Shown here one piece after another: positions 34,801-45,933 of a stretch of DNA of 64,000 nucleotides. Position 1 is the stretch's first letter; every line of letters starts with the position of its first letter. The position numbers and the translations under genes are program-made. This stretch comes from Leptodontidium sp. MPI-SDFR-AT-0119 (taxonomy: Eukaryota; Ascomycota; Leotiomycetes; Helotiales; Leptodontidiaceae). The stretch lies in the NCBI GenBank assembly GCA_020726505.1, contig JAHLEZ010000003.1, positions 620,001 through 684,000 on the forward strand, read 5' to 3'. Below the pieces are notes generated by a model. The model was not told the DNA's origin. It ran no database searches and was given only the letters and a program-made list of their open reading frames with translations.

Positions 34801-36016
34801 CCTTGTGATGGTGGTACCGACTGTGTCTGAGCAGGACGACGAAGGTGTGGTGGAACGTATCCAGATGGTGGTGGTGCCTGAGCAGTCGCAGAAGCAGACA
34901 GAGACGGGGTAGCTGTGGTTGCAATTCCTCGCAGGTGAGGTGGGACGTTGGCAGACGAAGAAGCAGTCCGGTGAAGCGCAGGACCAACAACTTGAACTTC
35001 AACTGGTGCGCTCTTGGCCTGGACTTGAGGAGCTGGAGCTGGAGCTGGAGCTGAAGTCAAAGGTTGAACTTGGAATTGTCCCTGCGGCGCGCTAGCGGAC
35101 TTTGGTTGAGAGGGCTCGGAGACTGGAACGGCAACTGCGATTGCAACAACGTCAGTTCTGATCTGAGGAAGGAACGACCGCGACCACACCACATCACCAC
35201 AGGAATTACCTTGGGCAGGACTGCGGGAAATCGTGACGGTATTGTCGCTGTTGTAGGTGAACAGAATCTCCTCACCAGTCACTCCGTCGATTCTGCGAGC
35301 AGTCAGTCTTGTTCTTGGGAAGAGGAAGAAGGCAGGTGAGGGAACGGACGGTGGAAGACGGGTGGGAAAGATGGTGACAGCTCGCGCGTTGATGATGGGT
35401 GACGAGTATCAATTTTGCGACCGCGGTTGCGGGGGGAGAGATCGAAGAAAGGGCTGACTTACATGATCTTGGATGAGCCCTGAGAGCCTCCGCCGACGAA
35501 GGATGGTGCATGAACGTTGAAGGACATTGGCGGGGTCGTTGGTGGAGTGTTCAGAGCGGTGGCAGTGTGACCAGAGCCGGTCTTGGTACCTGACTTGGCC
35601 GCATTTCTGAAGAACTCATTGGCACCAACGGCCTTCGCTGGCTTGAAAGAGGCCTGGATGCGCTTGTTGTATTGAGGGCTGGCCCACTGGGAACGGTGTT
35701 AGCACAGATACTACGAGAAAGGGGTTGAGTGATGATTTGCAAGCGTCGTCGCAAGACAGCCTGGAAACCCTCAATCTCAAACGGGATTGGACTTACCATC
35801 GAGTCGCTCAACTTATTCTTCGACATGCTGGCCATTGCTGCGAGAGCGTTATGGGCAGCTGTTTGCTCAAGAATTTCGGCCTCTGTCCTGTGGGCAAGTT
35901 AGATATGATCGCGATAGGAGCCGCTTGACATACATTGGCTTCTCTGGCTCGAGAGGAACGTATTTTTTCTTGGCGGCCGGAGCTGGGGTCTTCGGGGGGG
36001 TGGTAGAGTGTGGCAT
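31884..36016 (-). CDS. GNAT-domain protein with PPHLR repeats
   Basis: A 1250-residue protein in five exons: 35934-36016, 35797-35887, 35463-35686, 32873-35292 and 31884-32818, all phases agreeing. Residues 1-240 are disordered with conserved-looking patches (MTEAEILEQTAAHNAL, MWASPQYNKRIQASFKP). Residues about 245-500 hold ten copies of a PPHLRG(I/V)-type motif, often preceded by Tyr-Thr, spaced about 20-35 residues by Ser/Thr/Gln/Pro linkers. A long charged, disordered middle follows. The C-terminal domain (about 1004-1160) is a GNAT acetyltransferase: MYMRPAEEKDATDVVAIYNW, VIGFCFPERF, TVTLQLYVHNEHTRKGVGRN (acetyl-CoA loop RKGVGR), AAAWINPSHEKLYE. Function not known; RNA or translation links are suggested only by motif likeness. 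Confidence 0.8.
34180..34950 (-). repeat. Tandem PPHLR-coding repeat array
   Basis: Ten imperfect repeats within the GNAT gene's fourth exon. Eight read PPHLR or LPHLR and two read HLQ. Each unit has the core Y/F-T-PPHLRG-I/V. The DNA units are 60-110 bp and alternate with linker sequence rich in Ser, Pro and Gln. Confidence 0.85.
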
Positions 36017-37267
36017 GGCGGTAGTTGCTCGGAGAGACTTTATGCGTGTTTGATTTTGGAATGGTACCAGAGAATGCTGGTGGCAAGTGTTTGGTGGTTG
36101 TGTTTGGAGAGTTTGGCAAAAGGTTGTGTGCGAAAATTTGAGGAAGCAGGAAAGAAGGAATTACATGAAGAATTTGTACTTCTGTAATTATTGTGCGCCG
36201 CGCTAAAATCCCCAACCTCTTCCTTTTCGCAGGACAATAGGAAGGGCTTCAAGCGAGGTCAACCGTCGCCTGAGATTGTCCAACCGAAGCGAGATCGGGG
36301 GGTCGCCAGTGACGTCGAGCCGCAAAACCCAGAAAGGCAAACTGAATGCGAGTACGATGTTGCAACAGACGAAATGATGTAGACGTAGATCCAGGTCCCA
36401 GAACGAATGCCGAGGGAGTTTTCCGATAATGCGATGAGATATCGGGGATTCGTGGTTGGAAATGGGTTGTTTACTTCCAAGCTATCGGTGACTTTTGCGA
36501 CAATGAACCTGCTGGAGTCCCTGAAACTCCAAACACCGGGCCGTGATATCACTGACGCTTTGAGGACGTAGTTTGTTTCCTTTCTCTTGATACAAAACAG
36601 AAAGTATCGAGATAGCAGTCCACCGATCGGTACACTGTCGCGACTTGAAAACCGGCAGGTTCCGTAGGACTCCAAACTTTGAAGCCAGCAGTATCGTAGT
36701 CCTCGTGAGATGGTACTAGATGAAGTCCATGGGTACTCTGACAGATTCTAAACTCCAGGCAGGTGATAGGATGTCTGCCTTCGAAGCAACAAGTAGATGG
36801 CCAGCAACCGACTATTGAGGGCCAGTTGTGCCGTGTTGAGCCTTCGACCCAATGAAGAGTGTTTGGGTGGATGTAAAGTGAAGACTGAGGGTTGGAGGTT
36901 GAAGGTTTAATGAAAATCAGAACCTATAGTGAAGTTAAATAGAAGGTAATGTTCCCAGGCAAGTGCCACGATTTGTTATCCAAATCGGGTAAGTACGAGG
37001 GTGCATTGGACGAAAAAGCTTTGTATTCGGAGAGAACCTGAAGCTTAGAATAGACTAATTCCAAAGATAAAAATCGATATTGAAAAAATCGATAGCTCTA
37101 CCCCATGAAGAACCCTGGGTGAGTGGACTCGAAAAGTGAGGGAGGGGTGGTTGGATGGAAAGGGGGAAGTTATAGGCACGTGACCAGGACAGTCACGATG
37201 GACTTTTTGTGGTGTTGCCCGCGAACTGCTTCTTGCTCTCAACACAACAAAATTGGGAATAGACAAG
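36017..37267. promoter_or_regulatory. Divergent upstream region, GNAT gene and ARL2
   Basis: 1.25 kb between divergent starts. It carries both promoters. A 138-codon minus frame at 36259-36675 has no conserved features and was rejected. No repeat seen. Confidence 0.45.
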
Positions 37268-38067
37268 ATGTTGTCGATTTTACGAAAAGCAAGACTGAAG
37301 GACAAAGAGATGAGGATTTTGATGCTGTGGGAAATTTTGCTTTCCCATCTAAAGGAGTTTGCTAACAAACGTGGGTAGCGGCCTTGACAATGCTGGCAAA
37401 ACCACAATTGTCAAGAGGATCATGGGAGAAGATGTCAATACCGTCAGCCCTACCCTTGGCTTCATTATCAAGACTATTGATTATAAAGGGTAGGAGTCTG
37501 AGATCCATTTATGTTTTGCGCCTTGCTGACTTTTGCACAGCTATAAGCTCAATATCTGTGAGACCCCATTAACACAACGTTTGGCTTTGCTGACACTTAT
37601 AGGGGATGTCGGTGGTCAAAAGACACTTCGATCATATTGGCGCAACTATTTTGAGAAGACAGATGCCCTGATCTGGGTGGTGGATGCGACTGATCGATTG
37701 CGGATTGACGACTGTCGCCAGGAGCTTCACGGCTTGCTGCAAGAAGAGGTTTGATTCTCTACCGGTTCAGACAAAGCCTATACTCACCCAACATCTAGAG
37801 ACTTTCAGGGGCAAGTTTGCTGGTGTTTTCCAACAAAACTGACGTGAATGGGTGCATGCTTGAAGAGGAGATCCAGGAGGTTCGTCTTGGTCTGTCGTCA
37901 AAAAGTCGCATGCGCTAACTCGAGCTTGATGCAAGGGGCTCCAACTTTACGGGATCAAAACCCACACATGTAAAATCATTCGGTGCAGCGCCATCACAGG
38001 AGAGAATCTTGAAGAAGGCCTTGAGTGGGTTGTTGAGGATGCCAAAGCAAGACTTTTCCTCTACTAA
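37268..38067 (+). CDS. ARL2: ADP-ribosylation factor-like GTPase Arl2
   Basis: Small GTPase of the Arf/Arl family; Arl2 (yeast Cin4) acts with tubulin cofactors in microtubule biogenesis. The protein has 181 residues (human ARL2 has 184) from six exons: 37268-37326, 37379-37489, 37541-37557 (17 nt), 37603-37748, 37799-37879 and 37936-38067. G1 is GLDNAGKT (21-28), G2 includes Thr in SPTLGF, G3 is WDVGGQ, and G4 is NKTD. The segment [20 protein letters not shown] is typical of Arl2. Gly2, needed for myristoylation in Arfs, is absent (second residue Leu). The first intron uses a weak GTGGGA donor but has a textbook branch site, TTTGCTAACAAAC. Confidence 0.9.
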
Positions 38068-38589
38068 AGCAACGCATTGTCCTCACGGGAAGTTGTTGAA
38101 CTCGAATGAGTTGGCTTTTGCTGCGTGGAATCCCGGGCTTGCAAGGAACCGCGTCCTTGCAAATGTACCTAGCTCGCACGGCAGCAGGTAAACAGAAGCA
38201 TCGGGAGAGATGATATAGAGGGATCTGGCATGTATTGTCTGGTCTGCGGGCGGCCATATCACGATCCATCCTGGGAATTAGCATGATGGCCAAAATTTGA
38301 CAGAATTCCAAAATAGCATTGTTGTGGGCCTCAAAGAAGGTCCATGATTAATTCTTGAAACTTTCTGGATGACCCAAGCGAACGGGCTCTAGTCCTCAAC
38401 CAAGCCCATGCAAGACCGTCGTACCAGCGTAACTCTAACTCCTCTACCTCACCTCCTCATCCCGTCCTCATAACTCACTCCACCCCGCTGGCGGATTTAA
38501 TGTGACTGGTCTGGTCCTGTGCTTGAGCATGGTTATGGGTTTGATCATTTTGTAAACAATATCCTATCCTCCAGAACCACCTGCCAGCA
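38068..38589. other. Intergenic, 520 bp
   Basis: ARL2 3' UTR followed by the promoter of the DUF4045/gelsolin gene. Nothing recognised. Confidence 0.45.
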
Positions 38590-41500
38590 ATGTCTTCCCA
38601 ACAAGGTTCCGAGGACGTCAATGACTTCCTCCTGCGCATCAAGGAGCTTTCAGACAGACGTGATTCCGAGGACGAAGAGCGCAATCGGAAGCTGGAGGAG
38701 GAGATTCTGCAAGGCCGGGCAGAGAGACAGGCTCGACGGGCTGGTATTCAATCCCACTCATGTACTTTGCGGCGCTGTGTGACATATCATCTTGCTTTGG
38801 GGTACCTGGCTGACAATCAGACATCTAGAGCGCGCCAGATCCATTTCCCCTACCAAATCCTCTCCTGCCAGTACGCCGACTGCTTCGAGGGCATCTGCGG
38901 CACCTATAAATGCTCTGTCCCAAACATTGTCCCCAAAACTCGAACCGAAAGCGGATACGGAGCCTCAGCGCGAGATGGGGGTTAACGACGCGATGGACCG
39001 ATTGATGAGTTCAACATCTCCAACGAAGGAAAATACTGCTCCCTTTGATGCCGAACGCGTCATAGCCGAACCGGATTTCAAGCGGAACATCTCCACGAAA
39101 CCTTCGCCCTCGAGTGCTATGCCTTCGAGAAATTCACCTCTCTCCTGGCAACGGCGTCCGAACTCCCAATCTTCTGATCGCGTACAGAGTCGCCCTCTCT
39201 CTATGGTCGCTACTGAAAACGCTGCACGATCACCCCGAGCTACGCCAGCCCCTGAAGCTTCTCCGACTGCAGAACCTACGAGAGAGCAGATCGCGCAATC
39301 TCTTGCCTCGAAAGACCCCGCCTGGTTTCGACAGACTGCAGACAGGGGATTGAACTCGCCAGCATACAGAAAGAATCAAGTGGAGGACGAGGACAGGTCA
39401 GATCACGGATCAACTTCTTCTCGAGTACAAATGCCAGGGATGTCGCGACAATCTTCCGAGCCAGACAAAGTGGTGGAGGAGGTGGCAGATCGGCCTATCT
39501 CACCTTCGAGGAGTAGTCTGTCATATGGAAGTGGTTCAAGAGCATCGTTTCAAAACAGCCCTAGGCTTCCTGGTATGGGCTCTCCCATGCCAATGAGTAC
39601 TGCGCAGAGACTCGATCCCCCAACCGATCCCAAGTCGGAGGGTCGCGGTCTTGCCATGTCTCCAGCACAAGGTCGAATCTCACCGGAGAGAATGGACAGA
39701 CCACCTTCTCCTACGAAAGGAATGGGAGGATTTGTACAAAGTGCTATGATGAAGAGATCTGATAGCGTAAACAAGAGATGGAGTGTCCAATCACCGCCAG
39801 GATTAAGCAGAGGCAACTCTTTGGCCAGCAATCGCAACAGTGTCATTGAACCCCGAGAACCAAAGCCAAGCAATTTAAGCCGAGAGACATCACCACGTCC
39901 AAATTCAAGACCGTCTTCAAGTCACAGCAATACAACTCTTATTCAAGAGCGACCTGGTACTGCAAATTCTATGAAGAGCACTATGACAACATCTACAACC
40001 AATGATGGTTTTGTCAAACCTGCCCTCCCAGCCTCCAGATCCCAAACACCTCTAGAAGTCAAAACCAATCAGCCTGATGATTCTGAAACACCAACACGAC
40101 GGGAGACAACGCCACCTACCAGCCCTTCGAAGACGATGGATTCTAGGAGGTGGAGTCCCACCAAATCCAGTTGGCTCGAGAGCGCGTTGAACAAACCAGA
40201 TTCTCCAAAGCCCAAAGCGGTGCCACCACCTCAACAACCTGCTTGGATGGCGGAAATCAGCAAGGCGAAGCAAAAGGCTAGTGTCGATCTAGGTAGAAAC
40301 GCTCCTGGAGCTCCAAAGCACGAGGTCAGCATTGGTGGCTTAATGAGATCTCCCCCTCCTGGTGGACTTGCCAAACCTTTGAGCATAGGAGGCCTTCCAT
40401 CTGGATTTTCGTCTGGTGCAGTATCCAAAAACAAAGCCGAGAACATGTCTCCGGAAGCGAAAGACTCTCCCAAGCCAACTTATCCTACTGATTCTACTAC
40501 AAGATCGTCACCAGCAAACGGCAAAATCAAGCCAGAGACCCCTCCCAAGAAGGACTTCCGTGCCAACCTCAAACCCCGTGCCCAGCCAACTGATACCGGT
40601 GGTTCAAATGAGCCTGAGTTCAAGAATGTATTTGGTCAACTTCGACGAACGAAGACTCAAAATTACGTCGCTCCAGATGAACTCAAAGCTAACATTACTC
40701 GTGGAAAGGCGGCTTTGAATCTGACAGGGGGTCCCAAGAAAACCGAGCGCGTCGATGAGTTCAAGGATGCGATTCTGAAGAAGAAAGAAGACTTCAAGAA
40801 GGCACAGAGTGAAGGAAAGGGAGTTACGAGATCTTCAAGTGGTGCTAGTCAGGAGGCTCCTTTACCGGAAGCGCTCGCAAAGCGCAGAGCTTTGGGAAGA
40901 TCTGACTCTATCATATCTGAAGCAGGTAGTTTGGAGTCGTTGTCGAGGCCGCGAGCTCCAGAGTCTCCAAAGCCTAGTCTTGTCAAGGAGGAGAGCGCTC
41001 CAGGCCGGCTTCAAAGCAAGGAGACTCCAGCCAGCAAGCTTGCTGGTCGCTTGAATCCGGGACTTGCTGGATTATTAGCACGTGGACCTCCTCCTATGGC
41101 CAGCGAGAACCGATCGTCCAGTCCTGCTCAGTCTCAGCGTACGGCTAGCATGAGCACTTCCACATCAGAGCCTGTCGAGCCTGGTCCACAGCTCACACAT
41201 ATGACAAAGGCTCGTGCTCGTGGACCTCGAAGAAAGGCTCCTACGAGCACCCCTGCAGCTTCAAGTACATCCACTAACAGTGTAGTTGAGAAGCCAGTCA
41301 TCGAAGCAGAAACTCCCAATGCCCTGCCGCTCGAGATCAAGACGACGCCAAAGGTTCTGGAGCGTATTCAATCACCAGCAAAGCCCCTGGATCGTTCTCC
41401 TTCTCCAACTAAGTTTATGGATCGTGCTCCCTCTCCGACTAAGGTTCTGGATCGTTTCCCCCAATCTCCAACGAAGGATGTCGACTCACCAGTATCGCAA

Positions 41501-43442
41501 CCATCTTCTCCCAGGAAGTTGGACATGAAGAGAAGATCTCAATTCCTTCAGGATGCTGCGAAGAAGGACCTCAAGGCAGAATTGCAGTTGGACTCCCCCA
41601 AGCCACTGTCTCCTACGAAGAAAGCTAATTCCTCCGAGATCCCTGTAAAGCCAGTACCAGAACCTATCGTCAAAGAGGTGCCTTCGCCGAAGCCGAAACC
41701 CAGTACTCCTATTAAATCGCCTTCTCTATCCAATTCTTCTGTCCGATCACCTGTAACATCTCCAGTCGAATCTCCCGAAACCGCAAAATTACGTCCTCAA
41801 CCACTCTCACCTAGGAAATCTACACCTGTCGAACAGCCTGTGACGCAGCGGCCCCAACATTCTTTCAGTATTTCTGCAGAAAAGGTTGATCGTGAGCATA
41901 CTTTATCTGTTAAGAATGCTACATCTTTGTGGGGCTCATCTACAGCTTCCACTGAAACTCCTCCTCGTGCCCGGTCCCCAATCAAGCTCCCAACTCACGA
42001 GGATGAGAAAGCTGCCATGGTAGGTGCTGGCTTGCGACCAGCCAGCCCTGTTAAGTCGAACGCGTCCGTTGGCCTCGGAATTCAAGGCCCTCGAGCTCGT
42101 CCACTCCCTACTCCCCCAACCAAAGGACCATTATCCCCAACTTTAAGTGCAGAGCCTAGGTCTGCTGGCCTGTCAAAGAAGTCCCTGGATATTTCAGTAC
42201 CTCAAGCCTCAGAAGCATCTCAGCTACTTGGTGACTTCTTTGGTGGGAACCGTCAGCACACCGCCTTCAATGCCGATACAGCCGAGCTTTTGTCATCACG
42301 TCCTGATACAGGCGAAAAAATCAAGACCCTGAGGGCTGCTCTATACCAGTTTTCGAACGATGGTAAGAAGCAGGAGGTCCCTAGTCATCAGGAGAGAATT
42401 CTCTTTGAGGGCAATCTGTATCTCTGCACCCATACTTTTGGAAATGCTGCAGGGAAGAAAATCACTGAGTCGTATTTCTGGCAAGGTGACGATGTCCCAA
42501 GCTCTGTAGTGGATGATCTTGAGATCTTTGCCCAGAGAGAGGCTAAGAGTGCTGGAGGAAAGCTGATCAAGATCCGTCAAGGCAAGGAGACTCCAGAATT
42601 TTTTAATGCTTTGGGTGGAATCATCATCATTAGGAGAGGCTCATCCAACAAGTACGATTCTCTTGCACCTCATATTCTTTGTGCTAGAAAACACTTTGGT
42701 CAAATTGCTTTTGATGAGGTTGATTTCTCGCCTGACAGTTTATGTTCTGGGTTCCCCTACTTGATTTCAACTCAATCCGGCAAGGCCTATCTATGGAAGG
42801 GAAAGGGTAGTGGAGTCGATGAGCTCAGCTGTGCTAGGCTCATCGGGATGGATTTCGGGCTCACTGGCGAGATCGAGGAGGTTGAGGACGGTAGTGAACC
42901 TGCATCATTCTTGAAAATCTTTGGAAACGGTGCCAGCATCCCCAAGTCTGCCGATCATTGGCGCATGAAGCCTAATTACAACAAGTACTGTGGACGGCTG
43001 TTCGTTGCAGACTCAGCAGCTAGATCCCAGGTACATTCTCTTGAAGCCTGCATTTGATACGTACTGACAGCAATAGATTACTGAAATCAGCCCCTTCTGC
43101 CAGTCCGATCTCGACGCCTCTAAGATCTACGTTCTAGATGCTTTCTTTGAAATTTACATTATCATCGGCTCAAAATCCCAATCTCAATACCCCGCCTTCC
43201 AAAACGCCCTCAACTTTGGCCAAGAATACGGTATCCTTGCTGCAGGCATGGAAGACCGCCCCTTTGTTCCAGTCACAACCGTCGTTCTGGAAGGTGTACC
43301 AAAGGATATGAAGAGTGTGTTCCGCAAGTGGGTGCAGGGTCTCTCGATTACCTTCCACAAACCTGCTGCTGGGGACTTGCAGCGGAAGAAGAGTCTTAGG
43401 GTTGTACCGTTGACTGCTGCGCTGGAGGCTACGCGGAGTTAA
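38590..43442 (+). CDS. DUF4045 / gelsolin-repeat actin-associated protein
   Basis: A 1573-residue protein in three exons (38590-38743, 38829-43030, 43077-43442). Residues 1-55 form a charged coiled coil (NDFLLRIKELSDRRDSEDEE) typical of the DUF4045 N-terminus. About 1100 residues of disordered Ser/Pro/Lys-rich sequence follow, with many SPTK and SP/TP sites. The C-terminal third has gelsolin/villin-type repeats: ILFEGNLYLCTHTFGNAAGK, SYFWQGDDVPSS, EFFNALGGIIIIRRG, and a further repeat in SKIYVLDAFFEIYIIIGSKS and the last exon. Fungal proteins of this layout are thought to bind actin or act at polarity sites; the role here is inferred from the gelsolin fold. Confidence 0.88.
41350..41478 (+). 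repeat. Short tandem coding repeat, about 30-33 bp units
   Basis: Four units inside the DUF4045/gelsolin gene, read as VLERIQSPAK, PLDRSPSPTK, FMDRAPSPTK and VLDRFPQSPTK. Each carries one S-P-x-K site, the consensus of proline-directed kinases. Confidence 0.75.
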
Positions 43443-44413
43443 GAGGTACGGTGCGACGCGATGTGCTTGATTATGCGACATGGTTCATGTTTATGGTTGA
43501 CGAGCAGTTGATGAAGGTGCACGCGTGCGTGCTTGGGTGGTGGGTGGGTGGCTGGATGAATCATGGTCGTCGTTAATTGTTTGTATTGCTTCTGTACATA
43601 CTAGGGTGGGTTCTGTGGGCTGGTGTCTTTGTGACGCTGGTTTTCATGGACGGTAGCATAATGATCGATTGTTTGTCTGTATTCTCCTTCTTCTACTCTT
43701 CTCTCTGCTTTCCAATTGTCAAGGCACTTGAAGCTGCTGCCACAACGAGTGGGTCCTCCAAATTGATGATATCTTCCTTCGACTCACTCCCTGCTCAGCA
43801 ATCCCAAGCTCGCAAGGGCCAGATTAAGATGTAGACTGCTCCTTTGGATCATGACTAAGTCTCAGTACTGCCTTCCATTCCCCTACCTACGTTGGTGGTA
43901 GGTCTACCCACACGAAGGCATAAATTTCTTCCTCATCCTATCATTATCGGGAGGAGGATGCCTTCCAGGCCTCTCGATTGTAGCTGCTGGGTAGGCAGTT
44001 GCGCTCCTGCCAATGTAGGTAGGGACAGGGCAACATCTAGAATGAACAGTCCAGGCCTCGTTTCGCCAACCTACTTGAACCTCCTCTACCTCAATCTTCA
44101 TTGTCTTCGACAACGTCGTTGACAATCAAAAGCACGACTCGCAACATCTGCAGACGCAAAAGAGTAGATTCTGTTTGTACCTCAGAGGTCTGGGAGTATC
44201 TGAAGTGGGTACGTATCAATCCCAACCGTGAGAGGATGGGATATACTGATGTTGCATTCAGCAGCCACCTTCTACCACGGCAGACGTACAAGGCGGTTTT
44301 CGAGCGGCACGACGACTTTCCTCACCACTTAATCGGAGAGGGAGTTCACGGCTACGGTCCTCTCCTCCAGAGGTGGATATCTACGCGTCCGATACCATTG
44401 CAAGGCATTCAAG
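43443..44413. other. Intergenic, 970 bp
   Basis: 3' UTR of the gelsolin-repeat gene and promoter of the 2EXR gene. It contains short GTAGGTAGG and CCTACCTAC patches near 43885 and 44010. No gene recognised. Confidence 0.45.
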
Positions 44414-45463
44414 ATGGCAACGAACCTAGCGCCAGTCATAGACTCAACGCCCACCGAGGACGTGGAGGCTCAGGGTCTTCAGGAGCAAAATAAACTTTCC
44501 GTGAGTTGATACCATCCTGCATGTACTGTATCACATTTTTGATATTCAACGAAGCAGACGGGATCTATAAAGCTCGGGGAGGGACCTACGGCCACCGCCA
44601 ATTCTACGTCAGATGACCCCGAAATCAAACAGACTGAGGCTGAGAACCGAACTTTCACACTTTTTCCCAAGCTTCCGATCGAATTGCGGTTCAAAATCTG
44701 GAAGGACGCTCAGCCTTGCGGTCGAGTCGTCGACATAATCTTCAAACAGAGCGCCCCCGATGACAGCTTTACGATGGCCGCTCAGCCTGTTCTGCTATCT
44801 GTTAATCAGGAATCTAGGTCAGAAACTTTGAAGATATTCAAGCTCATCACACCAGGTTTATACCAAGACGCACCGTCACCTCGGCCCCCTATCTACATAG
44901 ACCCGCTGAATGACTACCTTCTCATCGCTGACGACTGGAAGACTGCGCCTAATGATCCTGACACCATCATATCTCTGGAACGCGTTGTATCATGGTTGAG
45001 TGTTGATGTAGTCAAGTCGTTGAAGAGATTGGCTATCGGTGTGGTAATCATGGAAACCAACATGGCAGCCGGTCTGTCGGAACCCGCCTTTTCGGCCCTG
45101 TCTAAGTTCTCAACTCTCGACCTTATCATTGCATTCATGTACCCAAAGTCCCGGCAGAGATGCGCAACTCGGTTTGAAAGTCCATACGGCCTTAGGATGC
45201 CAACACCACCACTTCTTGCTCCCCACGAAGAAGCACGCTTCCCTGTTTACCTCCCAAGCGATGTGCAATTTGCGAAGTCCGTAGCCGCAGGTGGTGATGC
45301 TCTGTTCGCAGAGCTCGATGAGATATTGCATCTGCAACCCGGGGTAGACAGGGGGGAGGAGATCGAGGATCTGATGGAAGACATACAGGATGAGTTGGAC
45401 GCCGTGTCTCTGGAGCACAAGAAGTGGAAGATGCCAGATTTGGGTATCGCAGCCGCGGAATGA
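44414..45463 (+). CDS. 2EXR-domain protein, function unknown
   Basis: A 330-residue protein in two exons (44414-44500, 44558-45463) with a 57-nt phase-0 intron. After a disordered, acidic N-terminus of about 60 residues it has FTLFPKLPIELRFKIWKDAQ, the 2EXR motif common in Pezizomycotina and likened to F-box entry helices. Then come PVLLSVNQESRSETL and IYIDPLNDYLLIADD, the usual continuation. The C-terminus is acidic and helical. 2EXR proteins are an expanded, poorly understood fungal family; a role in ubiquitin ligase complexes is only suggested by the F-box resemblance. No membrane segment or signal peptide. Confidence 0.82.
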
Positions 45464-45933
45464 ACCAAATCGTCGTGATATTTGTTCGACGCAGCAGATC
45501 GAGGTCACGGCTGAATGCGTCGAGCAAGGTATAGATTACGTTTACTTGAGGCAAATGGCTAGGACACATGGCAAGCTTGTAGGTAGTTCGCGGACGGATC
45601 ATTGCAACTTGGGAGCTCCATTTATCACATCATGAACGGCTCTCAATTTCCCTAAACAGGGACAAAAAGAAACATATATAGAGATAACGCAGCCTTAAAA
45701 TCAAGTTCGAACTCGTATGAACCAGAACTGTAAGCTGTACTGCACATGGTGTTGACTGATACGTGTGGATTTCACGACGTGGTGGTAGAGCGAGAGAGGA
45801 ACAGTCTCCGAATCAAGAGGCATCGCCTGAAATGCTGGCGAAGTTTAATTCTATCGTCTCTCCTTTATTCCAAACAGCTGGATCAACTTCTAATCTCAAA
45901 GCCACACAGTCGAGTGTCTGCTCCTTTCTTTTT
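45464..45933. other. Intergenic between convergent genes, 470 bp
   Basis: Tail-to-tail spacer holding both 3' ends. Short frames only; nothing recognised. Confidence 0.45.

Noticed and set aside
34223..35002. A 259-codon open frame on the minus strand, rich in Leu and His
   Set aside because: It is another frame of the PPHLR repeat array. Repetitive coding DNA keeps alternate frames open; composition and position show a shadow.
36259..36675. A 138-codon minus-strand open frame between the GNAT gene and ARL2
   Set aside because: No conserved motif, unusual composition, and no supporting splice or promoter context.
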